Below are positions 10,338 through 19,481 of a stretch of DNA of 23,069 nucleotides, one piece after another (within the stretch, counting starts at the first letter, position 1; each line of letters opens with the position of its first letter). A program made the position numbers and the translations under genes. Under the pieces are notes generated by a model, which saw only the letters and a program-made list of their open reading frames with translations, was not told the DNA's origin and searched no databases. This DNA is from Phallusia fumigata (Eukaryota; Chordata; Ascidiacea; Phlebobranchia; Ascidiidae): the NCBI GenBank assembly GCA_008931825.1, contig QXVZ01029944.1, forward strand, positions 1 to 23,069. The letters are read 5' to 3'.

Positions 10338-12300
10338 ATGACAATGAAGGTAAGCAAATTTTTTATCAGTTAAATTTTTGTCTGTGTATGGGTTTTCAAC
10401 TTTTCGGGATTTAAAATTTTTTTTATATTTAGTACGTGATGAAGCTCAGTGTTTTCTGCACTTTGGCGTTTGTTCTCGGCCCCAAAAGCATTTTTGCTTT
10501 CGACTGGCTTCATGGAGCCAGTGTGAGGTAAGGACAGTGGTGAAATCGTGCTTGTAACTGTGGCAGTTTCACTCGAATCTGCAATAAATTTTATTTGATT
10601 GAACCAATGTCATGTACAAACCTGGACAATCAAACAAAAAAGGTTGAGCAAGATTTGAACCACCAACCTTAAATTATTGCCATATGTCACCAACAAATTT
10701 AACATGCGTCTTGCTTGGGCGAAAGAGACACGATTAATTTTGGGTCGTATTTCCAATATTGTTCTAAGAGTCCTGGCTTCCCTCCATCAATAAAAAGCAA
10801 TTGTCAGAACCTGATCCCGGACAAAATACTTTTTATCGAGCAAACATCAGTTCATTCCACTTAATTTTGGTTAGAGAGGCTGGTGTCAATATTCGACAGT
10901 GACGTAATTGCTACTTTATGGCGTAATCGTAAAAAAAACAGAACTGGTTTTGCCATGGTAAAGTTAAGGTAAATTTAAAGAGGATTTATATGTCACGATA
11001 AACGTCAGTAGTAATACGTCACCAGATAGTGACGTCCACAAATCTGATGTAATGGAAACTTACAAAGCTGGTGGTAAAAAAGGGGTGTATCTTGTTACAA
11101 AACTATTGCAACAACCACAACCGCCGTTTGGAAAAGGTCACACTTACACTGGCAAACGGACACAGTGCAACACAAATAGACCATACGTAGTTCACACGTA
11201 TATAGAATGTAGCGCCAACAGTGTGCCTCTAAATCAAAGGTCGCCACAACATGCTGTGTATAAAAACATTACGCTACCTTTGATGCGGAAAGTGGGCGTG
11301 TCGTTTTTCCCCAGGTGCTGTCCCCTTAAGAATAAAACGTTTTTACAGTCGTGGTTAACTGCCACGAGTTTTCCATTGCGCAAAAGGTTGATTGAAAACC
11401 GCTTTTAGCACAACAAAGTTAACCATGTTTGTAAAGCAAATCGTTGCCTGTAGCAAAATAGAACGTGTGATAACAGATGGGAGCACAAAATGATGCTTAT
11501 TATTCGCCCACATGTACAATTCAATAAAGTTGGCTCTTAATATAAATTTTACCTAAACTCCAATACAATATTGAACAGTCCCAGCACTCCCAGTGAGATA
11601 TAGCATGCTTCACACTCTTCTCTAACTCCAAATTATGTTACCGCTGCGTAATGTTTGACGTTTCCTTTTTCATCTGCGACCTATTTTCATCATGTCTGTG
11701 TATGGGTTTTCAACTTAAACCTGGACAATCAAACAAAAAAGGTTGAGCAAGATTTGAACCACCAACCTCAAATTATTGCCATATGTCACCAACAAATTTA
11801 ACATGCGTCTTGCTTGGGCGAAAGAGACACGATTAATTTCGGGTCGTATGCCCTAGTATCGCAGCTTCACTTAAAGCTACGTTTATTCGATTGAACAAAT
11901 CCTGAACAAGTGAGCTTTGATGAACCACCAACCTTAAAATAGCTATCGCACTACGTCATCAACAACCCTTTTCACCGGGTTTTTGGTAATCAATGTTTTT
12001 TACAGAACGCTGTCAGCATATAATTGTACATGGAGTCAAATCGGCAACATGAAAAATCACGGTGTGACGTCATGGGCCAATGTCAAGTTGACATGTCGAG
12101 ATCTGGAAACGTCTACTTTTATGGGGGTGAAATGCAGCCACGAATGTAACCTTCCGACAAACTGCGCACCCCCCTTCACAAGATACGTAGTGGAGCCACA
12201 TATTTATATCTTTTCCACGGAAGTCAAGCGCACAAAAGTAAATGTTGATGTTGCTCTGCCCATTGGCTGCAATTGTGTGAAAAAGTTCCTGTGGTCTTAA
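10338..12300 (+). CDS. Secreted cystine-knot cytokine-like protein, gene 1
   Basis: Exons 10338-10349, 10433-10527 and 12006-12300 join in frame (phase 0, then phase 2) to give 133 residues. A hydrophobic signal peptide (about residues 7-26, ending SIFA) is followed by a short mature chain. Mature cysteines fall at 43, 66, 79, 83, 89, 124 and 126; the spacing from Cys43 on matches gene 2 almost residue for residue. The C-terminus VDVALPIGCNCVKK resembles the strand and CxC of IL-17-type and other cystine-knot cytokines. With the Cx3C at 79-83, this CxC could form the crossed disulphides of such a fold. N42-C-T is a possible N-glycosylation site. Intron 2 is 1478 bp because it holds a dispersed repeat and duplicated SINE-like sequence. 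IL-17-like is inference; neurotrophin- or Spaetzle-like is possible. Start choice: the first ATG after the shared promoter; M7 in exon 2 is an alternative. Confidence 0.75.
10618..10750 (-). repeat. SINE-like repeat R1 (tRNA B-box)
   Basis: This 133-bp sequence recurs almost exactly at 11717-11849, with two differences seen. On the minus strand it contains GTTCAAATC (10652-10660), a fit to the RNA polymerase III B box GWTCRANNC, so a degenerate tRNA-derived SINE is likely. A clear A box is not visible. A third, more diverged relative lies at about 11885-11970. Confidence 0.55.
10751..11696 (+). repeat. Dispersed ~0.95 kb repeat, copy B (in gene 1 intron 2)
   Basis: Second copy of the repeat at 7261-8209, lying between two near-identical copies of a 133-bp sequence (R1 and R2) inside intron 2 of gene 1. 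Its right end runs directly into 23 bp identical to intron 1 (10380-10402). The shared bases GTC at that junction suggest a microhomology-driven rearrangement and not a simple transposition. It contains no credible exon of gene 1. Confidence 0.8.
11694..11849 (-). repeat. Duplicated intron segment with SINE-like R2
   Basis: This stretch joins a copy of 10380-10402 (intron 1) directly to a copy of 10618-10750 (R1). It therefore lacks the 216 bases between them, which include all of exon 2 (10433-10527). R2 carries the same minus-strand B-box match at 11751-11759. The near-identity to the upstream copy argues for a recent duplication or for an alternative haplotype placed in tandem. Confidence 0.75.
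11885..11970 (-). repeat. Diverged third SINE-like copy
   Basis: The sequence around TGAACCACCAACCTTAAA followed by GTCATCAACAA parallels R1 and R2 but is much more diverged and has an interrupted B box. It lies just before the acceptor of gene 1 exon 3 and looks like an older insertion of the same family. Confidence 0.4.
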
Positions 12301-12650
12301 ACGAAGGCTTATTCTGTCAGTGTGTTTGTTTGCTATGCGACGTTTGATGCATATTTATTTTTTGAAATTTAAGTTTGGTTTGTGCGTTAGTGGTTGTGTA
12401 TACATAGTAGTGTTGTTAGACGTTGTTTTTGAAAAAATCTCGATTTTTACAAAACCGAAAAAATTGTAAACCTATTATGCGTTATGCCGATAAACTTTGT
12501 GCCCAACAATAATTTATTAAGCTTTCTGTTTATATTTACTCTGGCGCTATCTTTGCTTTGTGTGTACTTATCTGATCATGTGTATTTTTAACCTGCCGTC
12601 ACACCAAAAATCTGCAGTGTGGGTCCATCATTCAACAACATATCGCGACA

Positions 12651-12656
12651 AATAAA
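12651..12656 (+). terminator. Poly(A) signal of gene 1
   Basis: AATAAA about 350 bp after the gene 1 stop codon; further AATAAA-like runs lie near 12700. The implied 3' UTR length is close to that of gene 3. Confidence 0.55.
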
Positions 12657-13751
12657 ATTTTCAGTTTACAATCACAGCATCAACCTGCAAACATAGTAAG
12701 CCGAAATAAAATAAAAACATTATTCAACAAAGTAAGATTTAATTTCGTACGTTGGGAAAATCAAGCAAGACGTTTAATCGATATGTTAGCAAGCTATTTT
12801 CAGTCAACACGTTTGCTCTTAGACAAATATTAACCGAAGCCTTGGTTTGATACAGCCATTGCCATCTCTCGTACAAGCGTGGGAGGAAAAGTTCCCCTGG
12901 GTAATCCCCACGACCTAAGATCGCGTCATGCTTAGTCACCTGAGTAAACAAAGTTTTCACGCATTGTTGATTTTCTCCACAATATTGGTTGGAAAAATGT
13001 TCTTTGTTTTGCCAAGTTGTCGTTTTCAAAGAGAATTAGATTAGGTTACCGAATGACAGCAATTATAATTTTTTAAACAACGATTGTATCATAAACTTGA
13101 ACTACCATCTACCAGCTGTAAATGTTTCTATCCACCTAACATTTCATGACAAAACGGCATGGACAAGCTACGGGGTAGAAAAACAAAACAGAGTGAACCC
13201 TTTCAGGAAGGTGACCCATAATGAAACAGGTAACTTCGTCACTACAACTGATAAAGGGACATATTAATTACGCCTAACAGTTGGTTATAATTTAAAAACT
13301 ATGTTAGTATTATATAAAGGAATCACGGAATCTTATTTGTTGTGCGAGCCTTGTATTCTCAGTGACCTGACATGGCAGCAGTTAAATGAGCATGGACATT
13401 TTCGACACCAACTTCTACATTGGTTGGTTTGCTTTTAACCAGTGACGTAAACTTTGTTATGACGGATCTTACGCAAGGGAAAATTACAAGATTTTGTCCG
13501 GGCAGTAGGTGTTCGAAATTCCAATCACTGACGTTGCCATGTTCCCGTTATTGTTGTAAAAATTCTTTCATCATAAAGTAAATATATACCCATCTGCTTC
13601 CCAGTGGTATACGGAACTTTCTCGGGAAATACGGTGACCTTTAGCACCTATCGCCACTTCAAAGTCAACATGTTCTTAAGTTTACAGTTTTTACCCAACG
13701 CAACGAAACATTACTTTTTGATTGTTTCACTGGTTGGGGGATTTTTTGAAT

Positions 13752-13938
13752 GGCAATTCCCACATTTCAAAACGAAAAAGTTGACAAACAAAAGTTACGA
13801 AGGGGCACGCCATCCAACATATTAAAACATCGTCTTTTTTTCAACGTACTCTTTTTGAAGTTGATTGCGTATTTTTTTCGGGATGCCCCTTCGTAACTTT
13901 TGTATGTCAACCATTTTGTTTGAAGTGTGGGAAATTCC
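13752..13938. repeat. Imperfect inverted repeat (foldback)
   Basis: The left arm, about 13752-13815, and the right arm, about 13881-13938, are complementary. The best part is 28 nt with one mismatch (GTTGACAAACAAAAGTTACG and following bases against the complement of 13883-13910). Complementarity continues more weakly through AATTCCCACATTTCAAA. The loop is about 65 bp. This is the layout of a small foldback or MITE-like element, but no target-site duplication was found. The right arm contains a perfect kappaB-type match, GGGAAATTCC at 13929-13938. Confidence 0.65.
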
Positions 13939-14170
13939 ACGTACGCGTTTTGTTTGTTGAAGCGTGCTGCGTCCGTTATGTAAACAACGCTGGTAGTGGA
14001 TGTTTACAGTAACCTGCCTTTGATCTATTTACGTTGACATTTAGGTATTTTGACACACACACAAGTAAAAGCATTCCCAGAATTTGATCAAAAATAAATT
14101 GAACAATTCTGACGTAATGTTATTGTCTTCTATTGTTTGGTACTCGGTATTTGTTCGGAAGTCAAGAACA

Positions 14171-14456
14171 TACTTAATCCATATCTTAAGCATAATTGGC
14201 TTTGTGCTGATAGAGTTTGTTGTCGAAATTATAAATAATAGGTTTTTTATTTGCTTTGCTAGCTTAAGTTTTGCTTTGTTTGTGCTCGTATATAACCACG
14301 AGTATCGTTGGANTACTTAATCCATATCTTAAGCATAATTGGCGTTGTGCTGATAGAGTTTGTTATCGAAATTATAAATAATAGATTTTTTTATTTGCTT
14401 TGCTAACTTAAGTTTTGCTTTGTTTGTGCTCGTATATAACCACGAGTATCGTTGGA
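14171..14456 (+). repeat. Tandem ~142 bp duplication joined at an N
   Basis: Bases 14171-14312 are repeated at 14314-14456 with only a few differences, and base 14313 between them is N. As at 6543, this suggests two haplotypes or overlapping contigs joined without merging. The open frame that runs into the N (14084-14320) is not supported as a gene. Confidence 0.85.
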
Positions 14457-15158
14457 TCTATCATATAACATCATAGATGTGATCAATTCGAACATAACCA
14501 TATGTTTACAAGTCGTTGTTTTACGAAGCCGTACACTTACTTAATTTTTCACCAAGTTTCTGTATCATTAGCTAGTTTAAATCGTCACCAGGTGCTAATC
14601 ATTGACGGAGAAATTCTCATGCGTTAAGTTTCGTTTTCCCCGGATATTTAAAATTCCGCAAGCGCCAGTTTTGTTAACCACATCATTATCAATTGCCGCA
14701 ATTAAAATAGTGGAATTTTTGAAAATTTTCCCGTGTTTGCAGTCATATTTTTGGTCTAAATGTAAATTAAGAGCGAGCAAACAAAGATTATGCCGGGTTG
14801 TGTGACGTTTTGGAAGATCATTTACCAATCTGTAATGCCTTGCCAATAATCTACACTTCAACAACAACCCGAAATCGCTATACTGTGTACACAAATCATT
14901 TACGGAAGCGCGTTGGTGGATAAGAGGGTGATAAAAACTTTAACTGCAAACAATATGTCTGTAAACATGACGTGAATATATATTTTATGTGGATACCCGC
15001 AACCGATATTTTGCATCATCTTTTTGGCCCAAAGCACCGAAAACATAAAATTCTTAATGGAATGCGGAAAATAACCATGACTAGTGGCCCCAATATTGAA
15101 TGCGCCTATTACAGGTTCGTTTTCGGTGTGTGACGGTTGCGTTGGCCGGGATGGGTGA

Positions 15159-15198
15159 TATAAAAGCAAGCGATTTTGAAATGAGTGCATGTCATTCG
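15159..15198 (+). promoter_or_regulatory. Core promoter of gene 2 (TATA + TCATTCG)
   Basis: TATAAAAG at 15159-15166 is followed by GTCATTCG at 15191-15198, putting a likely +1 at A15194, 35 bp from the TATA box. The 5' UTR would be 75 nt to the ATG at 15269. The same octamer sits at the same place in genes 1 and 3, and the last seven bases of it in gene 4. Confidence 0.65.
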
Positions 15199-15268
15199 AC
15201 TCAACGCAAAGTGGAATTTAAATCGCGAAAAAGTACTATCTTCGTCTAAAGTACAAGACATCAAAAAA

Positions 15269-16815
15269 ATGAAGGTGAGGTTTGGTAGATAATTGTAACG
15301 TTCAAAGTTATGTCGAATTGCAAGGGTTGTTAGAGCTCAATGCATTACCCGCCAAAAGAAGGTTTTCCAACAAACTCTTGCAATTGACGTGATGGAAATA
15401 ATAACGACGCCAGGGTAAAATTTGCCTATTACGAAATACACGATATGATGTTGATGCATATGAACTAAAGTTTTTTACTTTCATACTTTTTATTCGAAGT
15501 TTATGTGAGTCCGTCGCCGAGTTTCCCACTCGCGATGCATCGCAGTTCTATTGGCTTATTTTTTTGCATTTTTGATTTATTGAAGTTGATGACTTCAATT
15601 TGGGTCAATCCTTACGGTTCACGGGGTTTAAGTTTGCTTGGTTGAAACATAAACTACCGAGGCAGGATTAGAACCCACAACCTTGCGAGCACAAGGCATT
15701 CGCGCTAACCACTCTGCCATCTTGGCAACTGTTGTTCACATCTATTTGTTCATAGATTGCAATGAAGGTTCTCGTGCTTACAATTTTGGTGACAATGCTG
15801 ATGTCCACATGCGGTGAAGCCAAAAAACGCAAGAATAAAAAGGAGTAAGTTGAAGTGGAAAATCTCCGAACAGAATTGTTTTTGTTTAAGACATAAAGGA
15901 AACTAATATTTCTTACTTTAAACATAACGGACAAGAGAAATAGTTTGCCGATGACATTCTTTTAACATATTTTTGGTTCTTGTACTGTTTTTTAAACGAC
16001 GTTTAAAGTTCAAAAGACAATGTTTCTACCCGACAGTTTTCACCTTCGCTCAGTCTTCGCGTTTTAAAATATTTCCTAACGCATGGTCAAGATTTAGCAT
16101 GCTATGCATGGTTTAAAATCAGTGTACGCGCAACGAGTTCAAGCCTGTTTAGCCTACCAAAAGTTNCAGTCTTCGCGTTTTAAAATATTTCCTAACGCAT
16201 GGTCAAGATTTAGCATGCTATGCATGGTTTAAAATCAGTGTACGCGCAACGAGTTCAAGCCTGTTTAGCCTACCAAAAGTTAAAAATCATCTAACACTTA
16301 AACACACAAAGTAGACCTGACGGTCAACTCTAACTGTTGCAGTAATCTGCGAAAATTCTGTAAACCGAAAAAGGGTCCAGTGACCAGTCAAGGAGTGACA
16401 TCATCAAGGAATGTAACATGGACTTGCCGGGATTTGTCGACGGGAAGCTTCGTGGGGGTAATTTGCAACAAAGCTTGTAATCTGCCGCCCAAATGTGGAC
16501 GCAGTGCGAAAAGGTATGAATAGAAAAAGTCCATGCAAAATTTTGAAATGCATTAATGCAAATTTTTAAGATTTTTTGAGATTTGAATATCCCAACGGAT
16601 GTAAATCAAGAAGATTTTGGGGAGTATCTTTACAGTTTTATGTTGTTCATTCCTCTAGATATACAGTCCAGACCCAGTATTTCATTTTGCCAACAATTCA
16701 CAAGTTCACAAACAACACCGTCGATATTCGTCTGCCCATCGCCTGTAACTGCGTGGAAAAAAGGGGCAATAAAAACTCCAAACGCAAGAGCTCCAAGCGC
16801 AAGAACCGATCTTAA
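15269..16815 (+). CDS. Secreted cystine-knot cytokine-like protein, gene 2
   Basis: Exons 15269-15274, 15756-15844, 16343-16513 and 16659-16815 join in frame (phases 0, 2, 2) to give 140 residues. The first coding exon is only ATG AAG. A signal peptide (about residues 6-24, ending CGEA) leads to a lysine-rich mature N-terminus. Mature cysteines are at 38, 60, 73, 77, 83, 118 and 120. The spacing x12, x3, x5, x34, x1 from Cys60 is identical to gene 1. Shared segments include TCRDLSTGSFVGVIC, ACNLPPKC and VDIRLPIACNCVEK. NVT (55) and NNT (107) are possible N-glycosylation sites. A strongly basic tail (KNSKRKSSKRKNRS) follows the knot and could bind matrix or heparan sulphate. Unlike genes 1 and 3 it has a third intron, phase 2, splitting the Arg codon before YTVQ. 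M5 in exon 2 is an alternative start. IL-17-like is my preferred family, by inference. Confidence 0.78.
15655..15728 (-). repeat. tRNA-derived SINE-like sequence in gene 2 intron 1
   Basis: Read on the minus strand, it has an A box TGGCAGAGTGG (complement at 15709-15719) and a near B box GGTTCTAATCC (complement at 15665-15675) about 34 bases apart, with an anticodon-stem-like CCTTG..CAAGG between them. The acceptor arms do not pair and the anticodon loop has a wrong length, so it is not a functional tRNA gene. It ends only 27 bp before the splice acceptor of gene 2 exon 2. Confidence 0.65.
16051..16281 (+). repeat. Exact 115-bp duplication joined at an N (gene 2 intron 2)
   Basis: Bases 16051-16165 and 16167-16281 appear identical and are separated by the single N at 16166. 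It lies wholly in intron 2 of gene 2, so the predicted protein is unaffected. As with the other two N positions, unmerged overlapping contigs are the simplest cause. Confidence 0.9.
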
Positions 16816-17042
16816 GTTCTGTGAGGTGGAAAAGATTGCCCATTGACGTACTAATATATTTGTCGAATATTTCTGAATTCCTTTATTGTTGTAAATGCTT
16901 TTTGTTGTTGCTGATTTGTTGGTAACAGTTGTACCTAGTTTGTAGAAGTCAACTTTGTGTATTTTAACATGTTTTTTGTTAATACCAGTTGTATCTGACG
17001 CTGTACATATTAACATCATAGAAATTACTGCATTTTTTCATC

Positions 17043-17048
17043 AATAAA
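17043..17048 (+). terminator. Poly(A) signal of gene 2
   Basis: AATAAA about 230 bp after the gene 2 stop codon, followed by a T/GT-rich stretch (TTTTCTGTTTGCGGT), as expected for a downstream element. Confidence 0.65.
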
Positions 17049-19380
17049 ATTTTCTGTTTGCGGTAGACTTGATATCCCGTAGTCTTTACAATAAATAGCT
17101 TGTTCGCGAGATAAAAATTTTCTCCACCATAAAGGGTTGCACGTCACGCAGCAGGGGCAGTGAACAAACAAAATAGTGCAACAATACTCTAACCCAGGGG
17201 TTTCCATAATTTTTGGTCTGCGACACCTTTTGATTTCTAAAAAAATTTTTGCGACCCTTAACGTGTGCCGGAAAAAAAGCCGGGTAAAACATACCATTTG
17301 TTATAAGAGTACTACTAGAAAGCAAAATTAAGTATTAATTTTACATTTGCAACACTTGGTGGGTAATTGATGTACTCGCAGCTCACAAACGTTGTTTCGC
17401 GACCCCTAGTTTAGGAAGCTCTGGTCAAACGCATTTTTTCTTACGGTCACTTTAGTTTAAGCGAGTCTGCAGAACGAACATAGTCTTTTATCGACAGAAA
17501 ATTACCTATGTGGAAACCAAATCCGCTGAATGGCAACAAAAAAAAGCCTTAAAGCTCCGGAAACTCATCAGTTTGTGTACAGTACGGAGGAAAGCAAACA
17601 TTAAATCGCGGGTGGATTCCCTAACCAGCGAATGAGCTGTGCAAACATTGCCTGTGTGGGAGGCGTACTGTATGTTACGACTGTTGTATTTGCAGTCTCT
17701 CGTCAGGGGTAACTTTGTCACGTGACAAACCATGGCGTTTTTTTCACGTGGTCACTAGACTTGAACTTTACGCAGACATGTTCAGTTTAGACTCGGGTTT
17801 ACCCGGCAGCGGCAAGGCTGGCGTAACCTAGGGGAATGTAATGCCTGTAAATGTCAGCTTTGTCAGCCAACGCCCTACGACATATGATTCAGTGGCAACT
17901 TGCGTCAATGGAAAACTCCCACACCTGCTTGTGACTTTCCTAATGGACTAAAGCCATCATTTACGTGATTATAAGGATAATTTATCAAACATCATTCACC
18001 ATCTGCCGTTACCTACTAGTAAAGCCTTATCCACCATGGCAAAGTATCATGGCATGTACACAAGCTTTTCTGCTGCAAGCTTTTTATGTTCACGTTTTTT
18101 CACCACTATTCTCGTGGTTTAACCATTTATGCCTGAATAGGCTGTGCCAAAGTATATCGAATTGTTAGTTGCTTTTTTCGTTGACAAAACGCTGACACCA
18201 ACAGGAATGGCCGATTAACTAAAATACTATAAACTGACTTCGATTTAAAAAGGAGTACTTACAACAAGACATCAGTTAGCATGTTCTTAACGTGGGTCGC
18301 CAATTCCTTTCAAGTCCTGCTGTTCCACTTTTAAAATGATTTTCGGTTCGTTTTGCATCTACAAAGAAACAAGATAGATGTATTTTAAAAAAAATACAGT
18401 GAGCAGCCATGTTTTCGAAACACGGTTCGCAGTTCGCAGTTTTCCTCTCATCTTGTGCTTTTAACCTTGGGAATGACAGAAGTGTTGTCGAAACGTTGAG
18501 ATGTTTTAGTCTGGCGTATTGGTTTGTGTTTTTTTAATACGGGCTGTGTTACTTGTTGAATAAATTCGGCTTGCATTTAACCTTCTTTTCAGTACGCCAT
18601 GTGATCAACAAACATCACTCTCAATGACCGAGCGTATAGAAAACTATGAACCCTAATACAACCTTTTCTGAAACTTTAGTGTTAAATATATGGCGGTACG
18701 GTGATCAGATGTTAAATGGAAGGGGTGGGACAAGATGTTTAGGAACGTCGCAAAGTGGTGATGTAAGAAAAAAATACGAACGGTGTAAAAACATTGTAAC
18801 GTTATTGGACTTTGAAACTCTATGTTATTTCGCATAAAGTAAGCGCTGTTAAATCGGGGATTTCTTTGCCGAGCAAACAACGAATTAGCAAGTTTGGTTA
18901 CGATTTCGCAAAACGAAACTTAGATTAAACTCTATTATTTAAGGTAAAGTATTTTGGGGGTTTTCAAAAATGGTTTCTGTTTCTGAAGGGTTCCAAAGCC
19001 GGGACTGTACCTGAAAGAGGGCAGTGCGTTTGGCATCGGCAAAACTCTCTTTAGATTTAATACACAATGCCACTGTGAAATTAGGTATACTTGGACAGCC
19101 ACGCACATTCCCATTACCCCCAAAACTGTAGCCGAAGAAACAACCGTAATCTAATGTTGTTACAGCAAGTTGAGTAACAGCTTGTATGGAGGTTATCCCC
19201 TACGGTGGGTCTCACGTAATGGTTGGGCCTAGTTCCCATCAAACCGTTGTCGAAATCGACGCTCTACATGAGATAATGTTTGCTTTTTGTAAGGACTTGT
19301 CCAAACTCACAATTAACATGTTACTTCATCAGATACACTCCTTTCGACCTGTTCAAAATAATAGTGCCTATATATATGTG
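17049..19380. other. Intergenic DNA between gene 2 and gene 3
   Basis: No gene is supported. The stretch holds a hAT-like MITE (17195-17423), a GTCACGTGAC palindrome at 17717-17726 with a second CACGTG at 17745-17750, and a near-kappaB sequence GGGGATTTCT at 18857-18866. Short open frames on both strands (such as 18646-18837 and 19186-19395) have no recognisable content. Confidence 0.5.
17195..17423. mobile_element. hAT-like non-autonomous element (MITE)
   Basis: The left end begins CAGGGGTTTCCATAATTTTT and continues GGTCTGCGAC. The right end, read on the minus strand, begins CAGAGCTTCCTAAACTAGGG and continues GTCGCG. Both are in the style of hAT ends (CAG-G, TTCC, then a GGTC-GCGAC block). 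The interior of about 230 bp has no transposase. The 8-bp flanks CTCTAACC and GTCAAACG agree at five positions and may be a decayed target-site duplication. Confidence 0.6.
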
Positions 19381-19414
19381 TATATATATGAGTAGCAAAG
19401 AGGTTTGTCATTCG
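19369..19414 (+). promoter_or_regulatory. Core promoter of gene 3 (TATA + TCATTCG)
   Basis: A TA-rich run ending TATATATATG (19381-19390) precedes GTCATTCG at 19407-19414. This places a likely +1 at A19410, 29 bp from the last TATA and 72 nt before the ATG at 19482. The TATA sits in a short TA/TG microsatellite, so on its own it would mean little. The octamer and spacing shared with the other family members make it convincing. Confidence 0.6.
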
Positions 19415-19481
19415 CAAGGCCCACACACGACGAAAACTTTGTTGGTGATACGATTGTTCGAAAGAAAAGCTAAAGACGAAA

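Larger units (their letters stand above)
12657..15158. other. Intergenic DNA between gene 1 and gene 2
   Basis: No gene is firmly supported. A 96-codon minus-strand frame (13029 down to 12739) has a reasonably coding-like codon mix but no recognised motif. It has no second exon I could join and no AATAAA on its strand close to the stop, so it may be a last exon of an unknown gene or chance. The stretch also holds an imperfect foldback (13752-13938) and an N-joined duplication (14171-14456). Confidence 0.4.

Noticed and set aside
12064-12071. Perfect CRE palindrome TGACGTCA
   Set aside because: It lies inside the coding part of gene 1 exon 3 (codons for VTS), so its presence is explained by the protein and is probably fortuitous.
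15655-15728. Functional tRNA gene on the minus strand
   Set aside because: The A and B boxes are good, but the acceptor stem does not pair and the anticodon loop is not seven bases; a SINE-like relic fits better.
16630-17019. 129-codon minus-strand open frame
   Set aside because: It is the opposite-strand shadow of gene 2 exon 4 and its 3' UTR; the plus-strand reading is supported by paralogue alignment.
17506-17733. Minus-strand DLMFAF segment resembling EIMFAF at 19270
   Set aside because: The similarity rests on one short run of about 14 bases in two unrelated contexts and does not extend.
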